Source of the DNA: Rhizoctonia solani
Lineage: Eukaryota; Basidiomycota; Agaricomycetes; Cantharellales; Ceratobasidiaceae
Direction: 5' to 3'
Assembly: GCF_016906535.1 (NCBI RefSeq)
Contig: NC_057373.1
Coordinates: 2,294,001 to 2,358,000 of the forward strand
DNA length: 64,000 nt
Shown here: one piece after another, positions 51,810 to 62,698 of the stretch
How the letters are laid out: the number at the start of each line of letters is the position of its first letter
How positions within the stretch are numbered: position 1 is the first letter of the stretch
Position numbers and translations under genes: made by a program
Notes under the pieces: model-generated
Told to the model about the DNA's origin: nothing
What the model saw: the letters and a program-made list of their open reading frames with translations, nothing else
The model's database searches: none

Positions 51810-53328
51810 ATGTCTCGCCACTTTGATTCTACACTTGTGTTCGACCAGGTCGACCTGGACATGGTGATAAAGGTCATCAACCACACAGTTCTCAGTGAGT
51901 GCCACAGTAGCTCCTCAACAAAAAAAAATCAGCTTGTTTATGCCCAATCGAGGTCCATTCTTTGCCTTTTTTGTACCAATCACGTATAAGGCTCAAGGCC
52001 TCCCATGGGACTCCCCGATTATCCAGTGGTCATTCGTATACGTGGCTGCTATCACCACCTTCTGTAAGGCATATATCCTAACAAATCGCCTCTCGGCTGC
52101 TAAATCAACACTAAAGGGTTCCTCAAATTTGCATCGAGGCTTTGGCGCAATGGTGGTAGTTGGCTCTACAGCCCAGAGCGCATTGACTGGGGCGAGCAAA
52201 CTGTGCTCATCACTGGTGGTGAGTATTATGAAATACATCTGCTACACTCTACCACTGGCTGAAACCGGATGCAGGCTCCTCGGGAATAGGCGCGTTGCTA
52301 GCCAATACGTTGGCTGTTCGGAACGTTACCGTTGTAGTCCTAGACGTCAACCCGATTGTCACTGAAAACTGTAAGCTTCCCTGGCCATTGTTTGTCTATT
52401 GATAGTTATACGTTGCGCCGACAGATAACATTTCATACTATAAATGCGACGTCTCCAAGTGGGAGGAAGTAGAGGCTGTAGCAAAGGAAGTTATTGAAGA
52501 TGTTGGTCATCCAACCATCATTGTAAATAATGCAGGTGTCGTTCAAGGTAAAAGGATCGTCGACCTGGCAGTTTCGGATGTCAAGCAGTAAGTAAATCAT
52601 TGCTGTTTTATTAAAGTCTCCTGACACTATTCAGAACTCTCGATACCAATGTGGCTTCGCATTTCTGGACGCTGAAAGCTTTCCTGCCTGGTATGATTGA
52701 AGAAAAGAAAGGACACATCGTACGTTATTCGTTCTGTCTAAACAACCCGAAATTCAATTGTTATGGGCTCAGATCACCGTTTCATCGATCATGGGCCTCG
52801 CCGGAGCGGCTCGGATGGGTATGTGAAGACATTTGATTGAGTTTTCGATAACTGAGTGCTCTGTGAAGCCGACTATTGCGCCTCGAAGGCTGCTCTGCTT
52901 GGACTGCACGAATCGCTTCGATATGAGCTTGACAATGACTACAACACCCCGGCAATCCGAACGACATTACTTTGCCCAGGTCACGTCATGACTCCGTTGT
53001 TCAGCCATGTCAAGCTCCCTGAATCCTGGTGGTACAAATTCATTGTGCCCAGCCTCGCACCCCATGATGTTGTTAAGGCCATGATTGCTGCCATGGACGA
53101 ACAAGAAAGCCGGACTATTTTCATGCCTTTCTACACTCAATTTGTCAGGCTTACCGGGGTCATGCCGAGCTGGGCCAGGGATTTCTGCCAATGGGTGAGT
53201 GCAGCCCAAACAATTGATCGTTCAGGGGGCTAACTTATGTACAGATTTCGCAAGCGGACTACGCTATGCGTGATTTCATCAAAGTCACCGGTCGGCGAGC
53301 TGACGAACCAGCACTCACAAAAGAATGA
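51810..53328 (+). CDS. Short-chain dehydrogenase/reductase, SDR16C (retinol dehydrogenase 10)-like
   Basis: NAD(P)-dependent oxidoreductase of hydroxyl/keto groups on lipophilic substrates, probably membrane-attached. Nine exons (51810-51894, 51953-52063, 52117-52218, 52275-52370, 52425-52587, 52635-52719, 52773-52818, 52869-53194, 53245-53328) join to 1,098 nt, 365 aa. The hydrophobic N-terminal segment (FFAFFVPITYKAQGL; QWSFVYVAAITTFW) is followed by DWGEQTVLITGGSSGIG (cofactor motif TGxxxGxG), IIVNNAGVVQG, TVSSIMG and the catalytic YCASK (Tyr/Lys). LLCPGHVMTPLF is the substrate-loop region. Every intron is GT-AG and in phase. The 3' end converges on the GH125 gene with a 91-bp gap. The substrate is unknown. 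Confidence 0.85.
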
Positions 53329-53520
53329 CCGATCTTGGTTTATATCTCGAATCATGTAGAAACATAATCAATACACTTCATTCCTTCACGGTTTCTTCTA
53401 TCAAACCCACGCTTGGGTCCTAAGCGTCTTTACCCACAATGTAGGGCTCAGGTGAGTTGAAAATAAGGCTAGGTTTGCGTTGAGCCAAATCCAGGAGCAT
53501 CTCCGCAAAATAGCTGTTGG

Positions 53521-53800
53521 TTTTAAGGTGAGTAGTTCGGGAGCTATACGAATGTATCTTAGCTCGTACTACGTTCGCGTAGAGAACCTCTATATAGACA
53601 GTACCTATACGAATGTATCTACAGGTACTATAAGCATGATAAATATGAGAGAAAAGATCAGAGGAAAATACCTTAGCTCGTACTACGTTCGCGTAGAGAA
53701 CTAAGGAAAGAGAGAGCACGCGTTCGTTCGTATATAACACATCACGATGGTAAGAGGTAATAAGTATGTAACGTGAATACGAGATATTGAAAATCCAACA
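53521..53800 (-). repeat. Copia 3' LTR
   Basis: 280 bp. Read on the minus strand it runs in frame into the last 32 codons of the GH125 gene. Confidence 0.93.
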
Positions 53801-53851
53801 CGCCCACTCAATATCCGATAGATAGAATCATGAGAAAGGAATAGAAAATTG

Positions 53852-56800
53852 TCACTTCATACCCAGACCGCGCACGAAAACGGGAAACTTCAGTCGACCA
53901 AGTGGCTTTGTGAGCATATCAGCGATTTGTTCATCAGTTGGTACATATCTGAGTTCGAGTTCACGCAGGAAGATCATTTCACGAATAAAGTGGTACTTGA
54001 TGCGAATGTGTTTAGTATTCTGGTGATTCGAGGGATTTCGCGCCAAAGCCATGCTTGACTGATTGTCAGTATGGAGAATCGTTGCGTCGTTCGAACGATG
54101 GTTGATTTCGCCCAAGAATTGCCGAATCCATATGAGTTCACGTGCGGCGCTTGATGCTGCGACATATTCAGCTTCCGTACTCGATAATGAAATCGTCGAC
54201 TGTTTTCTCGAGGACCACGCGACACAACCTCCTGCTATACGGAATACCCATCCGGTAGTAGATCGACTGGAGTTCTTGTCACCCGCAAAATCTGCGTCCA
54301 CGTACCCCTCGAGGTCCTTTACTTCGGATCCGCGGTATATAATACCAACTGATTTCGTTCCCTGCAGATAACGTAATACTCGTTTTCCAGCTAACCAGTG
54401 TTCGTCTCCTGGATTCGCGGCATGCTGTGCCAGCAATCCAGTGGCAAAAGCGATATCGGGACGGGTCGAGATCATCGCGTACATCAAAGACCCAACTAAT
54501 CGTTGATAATGCGTTCGGTCGATAGTCGGTGAGTCCAGCTTCGGTAAATCGAGCGATTCGGCCATTGGCGTCTCACATGATTTGCAGTCGGACATCCCGA
54601 ATCGAGTAAGGATATCATTGATGTATTGCTTCTGTGATATTTTCAAAGTGCCCTCGTTTCGGTCCCGTTCGATTTCGACTCCCACAAACATCTTCGCCTC
54701 GCCCAGATCGACCAGTTCAAACGATTCACGGAGCTTTGACTTGATTTCTTCAAGATATGTAAGTGGCTTTCCCGCTAGTAACATGTCGTCTACGTGCGCT
54801 AGAATGATCGCCAGATTGTTCTCATCTTGTTTGATGAATACGGCGTAGTCTGACTCGCATCGAGTAAAGCCTATACCCTCAAGAACCTCCTTCAAGCGTA
54901 AGTAGAACGCACGCGCAGCTTGTTTTAAACCGTAAAGGGCCTTCACTAATCGCCACACATTTTCGCTCCCGTCATCAAAACCTTCAGGTTGTTCCATATA
55001 GATTTCTTCATCGAGATTTCCGTGTAAGAACGCGGTTTTAATGTCAAGCTGAAGAAGTTCAAGGTTTCCTAGCGTGGTTAGAGCAAGAAGGATACGAAAT
55101 GCGTCGGATGCTGCCACGGGTGAGGAAATTTCGCTGTAATCGATACCTGGCTGTTGAGAGTAACCTTTCGCAACGAGTCTAGCTTTGTATCGGACAATCT
55201 CTCCATCCGGTCCTAGTTTATAAGAGTACACCCACATGCACCCCACAATATTCTTGCCAGACGGACGTTGTGTAGCCATCCACACCCTGTGTTTTGTGAT
55301 CGAGTCGATTTCTTCAATCATCGCCTGCATCCATAGGTGTGAGTCGTCTCGACTCATAGCCTCCTTGAAGTTTCGCGGTGCGTCATCCATTTTTAATGCG
55401 GCGAATGCCGACTTATATTCCCAGTCGCTTGACATCGCGATTCGTGCCGATCCGCCCACGTTCGATCCATATCGTGCTGGAGGACGTGAAATTCGGGTGG
55501 ATCGACGTGTCGGCGGTGGTTCGTTCGATATGAGGGGCTCGTCGTCTACTCTGGTGAGTACATCGGGTTCTTGTTCTTCGACCTCGTCTCTAACGTTTTC
55601 GGGTTTCTCAGACTCGCCCACTTTCTCGGAGACCTCTTCGGCATTCTCGAGATCGTCATCGTCTTCGATTATGATGCGCTGGCGGGTTTCGCCTCCTTCG
55701 TCGAATACAACGTCGCGCGACGTGAAGATCTTTCCCGTGGAACAAATGACCAGTAAGTGGGCTTTTCTATTCGGTGCGTAACCCAGGTAAGTGCACTCGA
55801 TTGATTTTGGTTGCAGCTTTGTTCGTTTGTTATTGGGTACGCGAGCCCAGGCTTTACAGCCAAAAGTCCGAAGGCGTGAGACGTTCGGTTTCCGGCCTGA
55901 GAAAACTTCTTCGGGGGTCTTGCCTCCGAGGAAACTTTTCGGCGTGACGTTCCAGAGAAGGGCCGAGTGGAGAATCGCGTAGCCCCAGTATTTCGCTGGT
56001 AAGTTGGCATCTTCCCGCATTGTTCGATCGAAATCACCCATAGTTCGAATGCCTCGTTCAGCAACTCCATTACTCGATGACGAATCGGCTTCGGTTTTCT
56101 GATGTCCGATCCCTTTCGACTTCATCCAGCCTTCGAATTCGTCCAAACAGTATTCGCCGCCTCCATCGGTACGTAGGGACACTATTCGATCGCCTGTCTG
56201 ATTTTCTAACGAGGCGACTAGTTCCCTGAATCGCGCCGGGAATTCGTTCTTATGTTTCAGTAAGTGGACGAACATTTTTCGGGATTTATCGTCGATGGTA
56301 ACTGAGAAGTATCGATAGCCACCTATCGCTTCGACGGCTACGGGCCCGTGCAGATCGCTATGAAGTAATTCAAGGCATTTTGAGGCGTGATTCGTCGATG
56401 TAGGGAATGGACTTCGAGTTTGTTTTCCTTTTACGCAAGGGGGGCAAGGGGATTTAGGCGGTATGCGGCTTCCGATAATATCCATTCCGTCCGCAGCTCC
56501 TTTTCGCACCATGTCTAACACGTATTCGTAGTTTAGGTGACCTAGGCGACGATGCCACGTTGACAGGTCTGCTCGTGCAACTGTCCCGGCACTGTAGGCG
56601 AATCCAAGGGCTTCAGAGTCGTCTTTTTCGTTCCGATCATCAGGTTCGACATGGGCAATGTGAGTCGTTATTTTGGCATTTTTTACTCGAGCATCTAGTC
56701 GATATAACTGACCCAACGCGCGTGCGTAGCTGACTTCTTTCCCCTGTCCCTTATTCGAAACGAGGATTGCTCCTCCGTGCTTGAACATCACATCGGTGCC

Positions 56801-58123
56801 GCCGTCGACTAGTTCTTTGACCGATAATAGGCTGGCACTTAGATCGGGTACGTGTAGGACTGACTTGATGTAAGCTTCGGTCTCTTGACCTTGGCGATTC
56901 TTTAGTGTTACGAGAACGCGGCCTACGCCGATGGCTGGAATCCGGTTTCCATCGCCAACTTGAATGTTTATCGGCGTGGATAGCGATTGGTACGTAGCGA
57001 ACCAGTGACGATTTGGGGTCATGTGTCGAGATGCGCCGGAATCGAGCAGCCAGGAGCTTGCGCATGAACGATCGTTGGTTGCGGGAAGAGCGTATAAAGT
57101 GGGTTCGGAATCGTTCCCATTGTTTGTCAACGCGACCTTGGCTGATTCGCTTTTCGGTGCTGCGTTCGAAGCTTTCTCTTTCGCCTCCTTCGCTGCGCGT
57201 CGCTTCTGATGCGGTCCTGTTCCCTCTGCGTCGCCTCCCTTTCCCCAGCATTCTTTCTTGGTATGTCCCGTTTTCGCACAGTTTTCGCATGGAGGACCTT
57301 TGTCCTTTCCTTTCCCCTTCGCGTTACTCTGGGATTTTGATCGCGAATTCGACTTTGAGGCTTGCGTGAACATGGCATTGAGGCCGACTCCAGCTTTACG
57401 CCGTTTTTCTTCGGCATACGCGGCTTCGATAACCATATCTGACGTGACGGTAGAGCCTTGGTTCGAAGTGGAGACTACAGAGGAGATGATCGCATAAGAT
57501 GGAGGTAACGCGTTCATTAGGACTTGGGCTAGCATTAGATCGCTGATTGGTTCGCCTAGAGTCTTCATTTTCGAGGTGAGCGATCGTATGTTATTGAACG
57601 CTGTGGTAAGGTCTTCTTCCTCCTCGATTTTCGTACTCATTAGCTGCTGGAATAGGAAAGACAGGGATTGCATTCCTTTTCCTTCCCATCGTTCGATCAC
57701 GCGTTTCCATGCTTCATGCGCTCCCGATGTCTCGATGACTTCTGCCATCGCGCCGTCGTCCATATTCATCGCGATTTGCGCGAATGCTTCGTCGTTACGC
57801 TTGTCCCATCGATCTATCAGCTTCTGGTGTTCAGCAACCTTACTTGCGATCAACGCGTCTGCTCCCGTTAGTGGTTCGGGTTTCTTTTCCGTGCCGTTGG
57901 CTATGGTAAGTAATCCGCGTAGGCGAAGAACGGTTGTCTGACGAAACTTCCAGGCCGTGTAGTTGGATCCATCGTCTTTGAGCGACGGGATATCGAAGGT
58001 TTTCTTGCTGAGGTACGATGTATTGCTCTCTGACGTCGCCATTGATTTAAAAGCTGACTGGGGCTGGGTCGTATTCTCAGGGTTCTCGGTTTTCGCGTCG
58101 TTGACTGCGTCACCGGGGCTCAT
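53852..58123 (-). CDS. Copia Gag-Pol polyprotein
   Basis: 1,423 aa, no breaks. Order: UBN2/Gag-type N terminus (LTTAFNNIRSLTSKMKTLGE), CCHC knuckle (CENCAKTGHTKKEC, about 280-293), protease (LLDSGASRHM), integrase zinc finger (HRRLGHLNYE, CPPCVKGK) and DDE core (HSDLHGP; LRTDGGGEY; NGVAERGIRT). Then comes the reverse transcriptase (KARLVAKGYSQQPGIDYSEI; the active site reads HVDDM in place of YVDD) and RNase H (GYVDADFAGD; SSTEAEYVAAS). Protease and integrase precede RT, the Ty1/copia order. The ATG lies 5 nt inside from the LTR, within the PBS. Confidence 0.95.
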   Translation of the reverse strand: MSPGDAVNDAKTENPENTTQPQSAFKSMATSESNTSYLSKKTFDIPSLKDDGSNYTAWKFRQTTVLRLRGLLTIANGTEKKPEPLTGADALIASKVAEHQKLIDRWDKRNDEAFAQIAMNMDDGAMAEVIETSGAHEAWKRVIERWEGKGMQSLSFLFQQLMSTKIEEEEDLTTAFNNIRSLTSKMKTLGEPISDLMLAQVLMNALPPSYAIISSVVSTSNQGSTVTSDMVIEAAYAEEKRRKAGVGLNAMFTQASKSNSRSKSQSNAKGKGKDKGPPCENCAKTGHTKKECWGKGGDAEGTGPHQKRRAAKEAKEKASNAAPKSESAKVALTNNGNDSEPTLYALPATNDRSCASSWLLDSGASRHMTPNRHWFATYQSLSTPINIQVGDGNRIPAIGVGRVLVTLKNRQGQETEAYIKSVLHVPDLSASLLSVKELVDGGTDVMFKHGGAILVSNKGQGKEVSYARALGQLYRLDARVKNAKITTHIAHVEPDDRNEKDDSEALGFAYSAGTVARADLSTWHRRLGHLNYEYVLDMVRKGAADGMDIIGSRIPPKSPCPPCVKGKQTRSPFPTSTNHASKCLELLHSDLHGPVAVEAIGGYRYFSVTIDDKSRKMFVHLLKHKNEFPARFRELVASLENQTGDRIVSLRTDGGGEYCLDEFEGWMKSKGIGHQKTEADSSSSNGVAERGIRTMGDFDRTMREDANLPAKYWGYAILHSALLWNVTPKSFLGGKTPEEVFSGRKPNVSRLRTFGCKAWARVPNNKRTKLQPKSIECTYLGYAPNRKAHLLVICSTGKIFTSRDVVFDEGGETRQRIIIEDDDDLENAEEVSEKVGESEKPENVRDEVEEQEPDVLTRVDDEPLISNEPPPTRRSTRISRPPARYGSNVGGSARIAMSSDWEYKSAFAALKMDDAPRNFKEAMSRDDSHLWMQAMIEEIDSITKHRVWMATQRPSGKNIVGCMWVYSYKLGPDGEIVRYKARLVAKGYSQQPGIDYSEISSPVAASDAFRILLALTTLGNLELLQLDIKTAFLHGNLDEEIYMEQPEGFDDGSENVWRLVKALYGLKQAARAFYLRLKEVLEGIGFTRCESDYAVFIKQDENNLAIILAHVDDMLLAGKPLTYLEEIKSKLRESFELVDLGEAKMFVGVEIERDRNEGTLKISQKQYINDILTRFGMSDCKSCETPMAESLDLPKLDSPTIDRTHYQRLVGSLMYAMISTRPDIAFATGLLAQHAANPGDEHWLAGKRVLRYLQGTKSVGIIYRGSEVKDLEGYVDADFAGDKNSSRSTTGWVFRIAGGCVAWSSRKQSTISLSSTEAEYVAASSAARELIWIRQFLGEINHRSNDATILHTDNQSSMALARNPSNHQNTKHIRIKYHFIREMIFLRELELRYVPTDEQIADMLTKPLGRLKFPVFVRGLGMK

Positions 58124-58127
58124 AACC
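58116..58127 (-). promoter_or_regulatory. Copia PBS matching the initiator tRNA-Met anticodon arm, overlapping the start codon
   Basis: Directly inside the 5' LTR the minus strand reads GGTTATGAGCCC. Its complement GGGCTCATAACC is the conserved anticodon stem-loop of initiator tRNA-Met, so the start ATG pairs with the CAU anticodon. Half-tRNA priming of this kind is known for Drosophila copia and yeast Ty5. Confidence 0.75.
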
Positions 58128-58407
58128 TTTTAAGGTGAGTAGTTCGGGAGCTATACGAATGTATCTTAGCTCGTACTACGTTCGCGTAGAGAACCTCTAT
58201 ATAGACAGTACCTATACGAATGTATCTACAGGTACTATAAGCATGATAAATATGAGAGAAAAGATCAGAGGAAAATACCTTAGCTCGTACTACGTTCGCG
58301 TAGAGAACTAAGGAAAGAGAGAGCACGCGTTCGTTCGTATATAACACATCACGATGGTAAGAGGTAATAAGTATGTAACGTGAATACGAGATATTGAAAA
58401 TCCAACA
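58128..58407 (-). repeat. Copia 5' LTR
   Basis: 280 bp, open in the host reading frame (see finding). It is identical to 53521-53800. Confidence 0.93.
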
Positions 58408-60551
58408 GTTGGCCCATGCGAACCAGGGCCGGGTATAATCCGAACCGTTGTGTACGTTTTGTGATTCGTGAATCAAGCCGAGGCCCGCCGTGTTCTAGAT
58501 AGGTAAGCGAGAATAAATAAGGGCAGGTGGCGTATGTGAGCGAAGCTACTCACGTTGACGATCGTGTATAAGAGGGCTTCGATTTCGTTGTTGTCATCCG
58601 AGCCGTATATCGCGGAGATGAGCGACATGGGCCATGGGTGAACAGTATCTACGTGAGGACCTCTGTACAAGTATTAGTGTGAAGTCCGACATGGTAGATA
58701 CAACCACTCGCCCAGTGCCAAAGAACGTCTTCCCCTTGGCATAATAAGGATTCCTGCGTGAAAGTATCATGTCTTTCGTCTTTACATAGGTAGGATCTGT
58801 CTTGTCTGCGAGGAAATAATTAAGTTAAGGTGCTTTAACTACGTCTATCAAGACGCACTCAAGAATCCAAGGTATGGCAACGACAGAAGCGACTGTTATG
58901 AGACGAATAAGAATCGGGTCAGAAGCACAGTTTTCAGAGGACTTACAGGAACGTTGGCGTCATCCATAAGGTATTGGCTTCCAAGTCCATTAGTCTCATA
59001 GGCAAATACTCCGTCGGAAACCTAGGGTTCGGAGACTCAACGCAAAACAAGATAAAAACAAAAATCCATCCCGGTCGACCTACCGTGTGATTCCAAATGG
59101 CATCCCGTATTTGAGAGCTCCATTCGCGGGCGCTATCAGACACATTCTTCAATCGACCAATACTATCAAGAGCGTCAGCAAGATGCGCAAGCTCTACCGA
59201 GAGCATCGCATTGGCAGGAGTCAAGAACGCTAAAACACGAACATTCCTTAGACACGATATTGAAGTGAAAAAAATGGCCAAGCGTACCGTATGTGCTTAA
59301 ATCATCACTTGGTCGATGGTGTGTCCCAACCATACCGGTGTACCCTTTAGGCTCGCCATTGCCCCGGTTGGGCACTTGAGGACTGAGGGCACCGTTTCCT
59401 CCTGTCCAGTTGTAGTACGAGATGACATTGAAATCCTCATCAAAGGTCCCTTGGGATTGTTCCTCTATAACGCGAAAAATCTGTGAAATTGCGGCATCCC
59501 AATTGTCGTTGGCGAACGAAGGGTCTTTGGTCGCTTGATAGTATGAGCGAGATAACTTCCTGCAAGTCGAAATGAGCCCAAGAGAATTTTGAGCCAGCGG
59601 GAAGCGAGGAAAGCTTACAAGAATCCGCAGAGGGAGTCCAGCTCGTACTTTACGCCAAGAAAGTGTTAGTCTTTAGTTGCAGAGTAAACTAGTAGCTACA
59701 AAATACCTTGCATTCGAATACGGTTTGATTATTAACTGGCCTAAAAAAAGTACCCCATGAGGTAACTGAGACACCGTTGAAGGAAATTCACGTACGGGTT
59801 TACAGTAACCCCCAAAGCCCAGTCGTTGACGGTTGGTTTGAGTCCACTTTCTGGAGGCGGTTGAAAAGCACCACAATAAGGATACTCTGCAATGTAGCGA
59901 GCCTATAGGTTATATATCAGGCTAATGGTGGCCGCTAGATTATCAATGCTTACCTCGTTATTGATGACGGCCTTCACAAGTGTAGCAAGCTCTTTGTCTT
60001 GTCCGAGCAAGGAGTGATAATGAGCCAGTTGATTTGCCGTGTCTCGCAACCATTGTGCACTACAGAATTTTAGTAAGATACCCTATTTTACGAAGTACCG
60101 TAGCGTACGTGATATCCTGTTTTCATATTGTATGACCTAGTGAGAAATAGTTGGTTACGAACGTGAGTGGGAAGCTCACCCCAGTAATTATGAATGCCAG
60201 ATTGTTTTCCTTACTGAAGTACTTGACTGTTGTGTCCAAAGTATTGGGAAATGTGTTTTCGAAAAGCCGGCCAACATCAGGATCTTTTAGACGCTTCTTC
60301 ATCTGATCGATGACGGTCTATAACATAGATTAGACCTGGGATTAAAGACATGGCCGGTTCCGCCTTCGTACCTCAACTGATGAGCTGTTAAATGTCCGGC
60401 ATTCTGGAGGAGGCCTCATCAATGGCAAACCTAGTACACCGGCGCTAGGTATTCCTTGAGGCTTCGTGGAATACTTGCTATAGTCTTCGCATTGTGCTGC
60501 GACAGGGAGTACCAGAGTCGCCGCGGACGCAAGAGCAAGAACAAATTGCAT

Positions 60552-60900
60552 GTTGCCTGAACTGGAGGGCTCATCCTGAAAATGAGAAGAGTTGGTGGGG
60601 TTTTTATGTTCAACTTTTAGGCCGAGATGTTCAGAAGCGAGGCTCGCTACAACTCCGATGCAAGTTGAACTGAATACAAGTGGTGAGAACCACATCGGCT
60701 GAGAGAATGACGTCCCAGTGTCTGTTTTAGAAGTTAACTCCGGGTGAATTTGAAACTATACTACCGGCTAATTTCAAGGCTGAAGTTATGATTTTGCTTC
60801 CGTATACCAATTTTTGACTAGTGTTTATCATTGGACGAGTGCAAATCTGTATTGCTGATATCTACATGATCATAACATGCGGCTGAGACACATGTGCCTT
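60552..60900. other. Intergenic between FMO-3 and the GH125 gene
   Basis: About 350 bp, the likely promoter of the GH125 gene. No other gene is seen. Confidence 0.5.
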
Positions 60901-62380
60901 CTATTTTTGCCTCCGTTGTTCTACTCGGCGTAGCACTCTACGCATTAATTCGACCCAGTCCTTCATTCCTCCCTCGCCAACACCTTTTGACCATGAATCG
61001 GCCTCTCCGGTTCTAACTAAATCCCTCCATTCATCTCGAAGTACCACCTTGGCCTGGTAGATCTCAGAGCTCCATTCCGGGCAGGTACGGCTCTCGCCAG
61101 CGAGGTGCCATAGTTCCTCACGATGTGCAAACTGAGCGTCACCATCGAGAACATGCCAGTTCCTGGCGACTCGCTCAGGACTCTTATAAACTTCTATGAG
61201 TTTTTCGTTCCGAGTCTTGCAAAGTTCAAGTTCTCGACCAAGGTCCAGGCTGACCCGGCCTGATATCACTCTCGCGACGAGAAGTGCCTGTGCCTCAAAC
61301 AACGGGAAGGGCGCCAATCGGACAGGAATCCCGATGAATGCGATTGAACCCAATGGAAAGCTCGTGAGAAGAGGGAATATATGCCTAGCCAAAGGGTATA
61401 TATGCGCACGAGAAGTGTAGAAACTCGTTTCGTCGACGCCCGGATTCCGTATAGGCAACTGCGGAAGGAAAGGGAAGTCGTATTCATAGCCGGTAGCCAG
61501 AATAACCCGATCTACATGCGCTTGTTTACCGTTCTCAAAAACCACCAGCCCATCAGCAGTAAAATGATCGATTTTACCACGTTTAGTTACCGGACCTAGA
61601 TCTTCGTCCTCGAATGATCTGACACTTTGGATTGTTTTCCTTGCAACTGTAGATAGATCACTAGCTAGATCATTTCCGGAAGGGCCGCCTCCTACAACGA
61701 GAACTCGTAATCCGTGGTACTGAGATGGTTCTCGATACCACATAGAATGTATGACAGTTCGGGCGCCGGATGCACTCCAATCGTCAATTCCAGGAAATGT
61801 AACGAAATGGGGCTTCCCATAATGTCCATTGGTGACAAGCAAATGGTCGAAACATAACTCGCTGGAATTCTCGGGCTGGTTTCTTGGATGAGTTGTAACA
61901 TCCCACTGGTGGGTGTTGTCATTCCAAAGGGCACGCGACACGACCGTGCTGAATCGAATAAAAGGGCGGAGTTTAAACCGAGTTTCGTACTTGTGCAGGT
62001 ACTCCACTATTGCTTGCGCCGGTGGGAATAAATGCGTGGAGGGGGCAGGATCACAAGAAGGATACAACATAATAGGTAGTGGTAAGTTCGTCGTCAGACA
62101 GTTATAGAGTGGTGTGTCGGGAACATCGGATTGTGGTTTGGTATCGGAACGGTCTGGTAGCCTGCTACTTGTTCACCTTTAGTTTGCAGCAAAAGATTAT
62201 ATGAGCATACCAAATCCCGCCTGTGTCATTTCTCCTCTCGAAACAGGTTATCTCACAATCACCAGATGATATTTCTTTCTTGAATTCATCGGCCAATGTG
62301 CGAAGTGAGGCCAGGCCCGATGCACCAGCACCAATGGCTGCGATTCGAAGCTTCCCGTTGCGTGCATGAGGGAAACCCAT
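60901..62380 (-). CDS. Flavin-containing monooxygenase, copy 3 (FMO-3)
   Basis: Exon 1 is 62380-62211 and exon 2 is 62161-60901 (1,431 nt, 476 aa). The FAD motif is IGAGASGLASL, the NADPH motif is LVVGGGPSGND (complete), and ATGYEYD is present. FERRNDTGGIW precedes the intron, whose phase and place match the 48-nt intron in FMO-1 and FMO-2. It is clearly a diverged paralogue of FMO-1/2, including the shared C-terminal GVGEGGMKDWVELMRRVLRR. The substrate is unknown. About 318 bp separate its start from the upstream small gene. Confidence 0.87.
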
Positions 62381-62698
62381 TATATTAAGGAGATATATAG
62401 TTGACTTGGCGTGGTCCAGACAAGTGTGACAAACGATAAGAAAGTGGGGCCGTCGGCCGGTGGTGGCAGCTGAGAACAAGAACGTGCCGAAAAGCTCCGC
62501 TCACGTGTTCGATACCCGAGGGTTGCGCATACAGTCGATCAAAGTCAATTACACAAAGTTGTATTCTATGTGTTGGATGTGTGGTGGGTGCTATAATACA
62601 AAGGTCCAAAATATGTATAAATACAGCAGCATATCTAACTCTTAAACCAGGGAGACATAACACGAAAGCATAATAAAACGACAGCATGAACACGAAAA

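Larger units (their letters stand above)
53521..58407 (-). mobile_element. Ty1/copia retrotransposon, intact and very young
   Basis: 4,887 bp with two 280-bp LTRs (53521-53800 and 58128-58407) that look identical base for base. Target duplication GTTGG is at 53516-53520 and 58408-58412. One uninterrupted 1,423-aa ORF fills the interior. On the minus strand the LTR starts TGTTGG and ends TTAAAA, an unusual 3' terminus, but the target duplication and the PBS both support this boundary. A 24-bp block (TAGCTCGTACTACGTTCGCG) occurs twice in each LTR. Confidence 0.95.
53420..60551 (-). pseudogene. GH125 exo-alpha-1,6-mannosidase (Mug157-like), disrupted by a copia element
   Basis: GH125 enzymes remove alpha-1,6-mannose; this one has a signal peptide (MQFVLALASAATLVLPVAA) and is secreted or in the secretory path. 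Exons: 60551-60372, 60317-60180, 60116-60109 (8 nt), 60059-59954, 59902-59796, 59740-59707, 59647-59619, 59559-59288, 59229-59084, 59021-58947, 58892-58859, 58805-58712, 58662-58554, 58494-58408, then the last 96 nt at 53515-53420. Joined, they give 1,515 nt, 504 aa, the usual family length. Motifs: DITAQWLRDTANQ, NNEARYIAEYPYCGAFQPPP, GMVGTHHRPSDD, TGGPHVDTVHPWPMS and the final WFAWANSYFAEMLLDL. The copia element enters after Ala-Asn, 31 residues before the C terminus. The intron leaving 58712 uses a GC donor (GCGAGT). The allele probably makes an aberrant C terminus. Confidence 0.85.

Noticed and set aside
51895..51910. A 13-nt intron or direct read-through from GTGAGT in the SDR gene.
   Set aside because: Too short to splice. 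The 51895-51952 intron gives an in-frame join and a normal SDR N terminus.
55236..57941. Plus-strand ORFs opposite the copia polyprotein.
   Set aside because: Antisense shadows of a fully annotated Gag-Pol frame.
58113..58127. GGGCTCATAACC as part of a tRNA-Met gene.
   Set aside because: Only the anticodon arm is present, there is no D or T arm nearby, and it sits exactly at a retrotransposon PBS.
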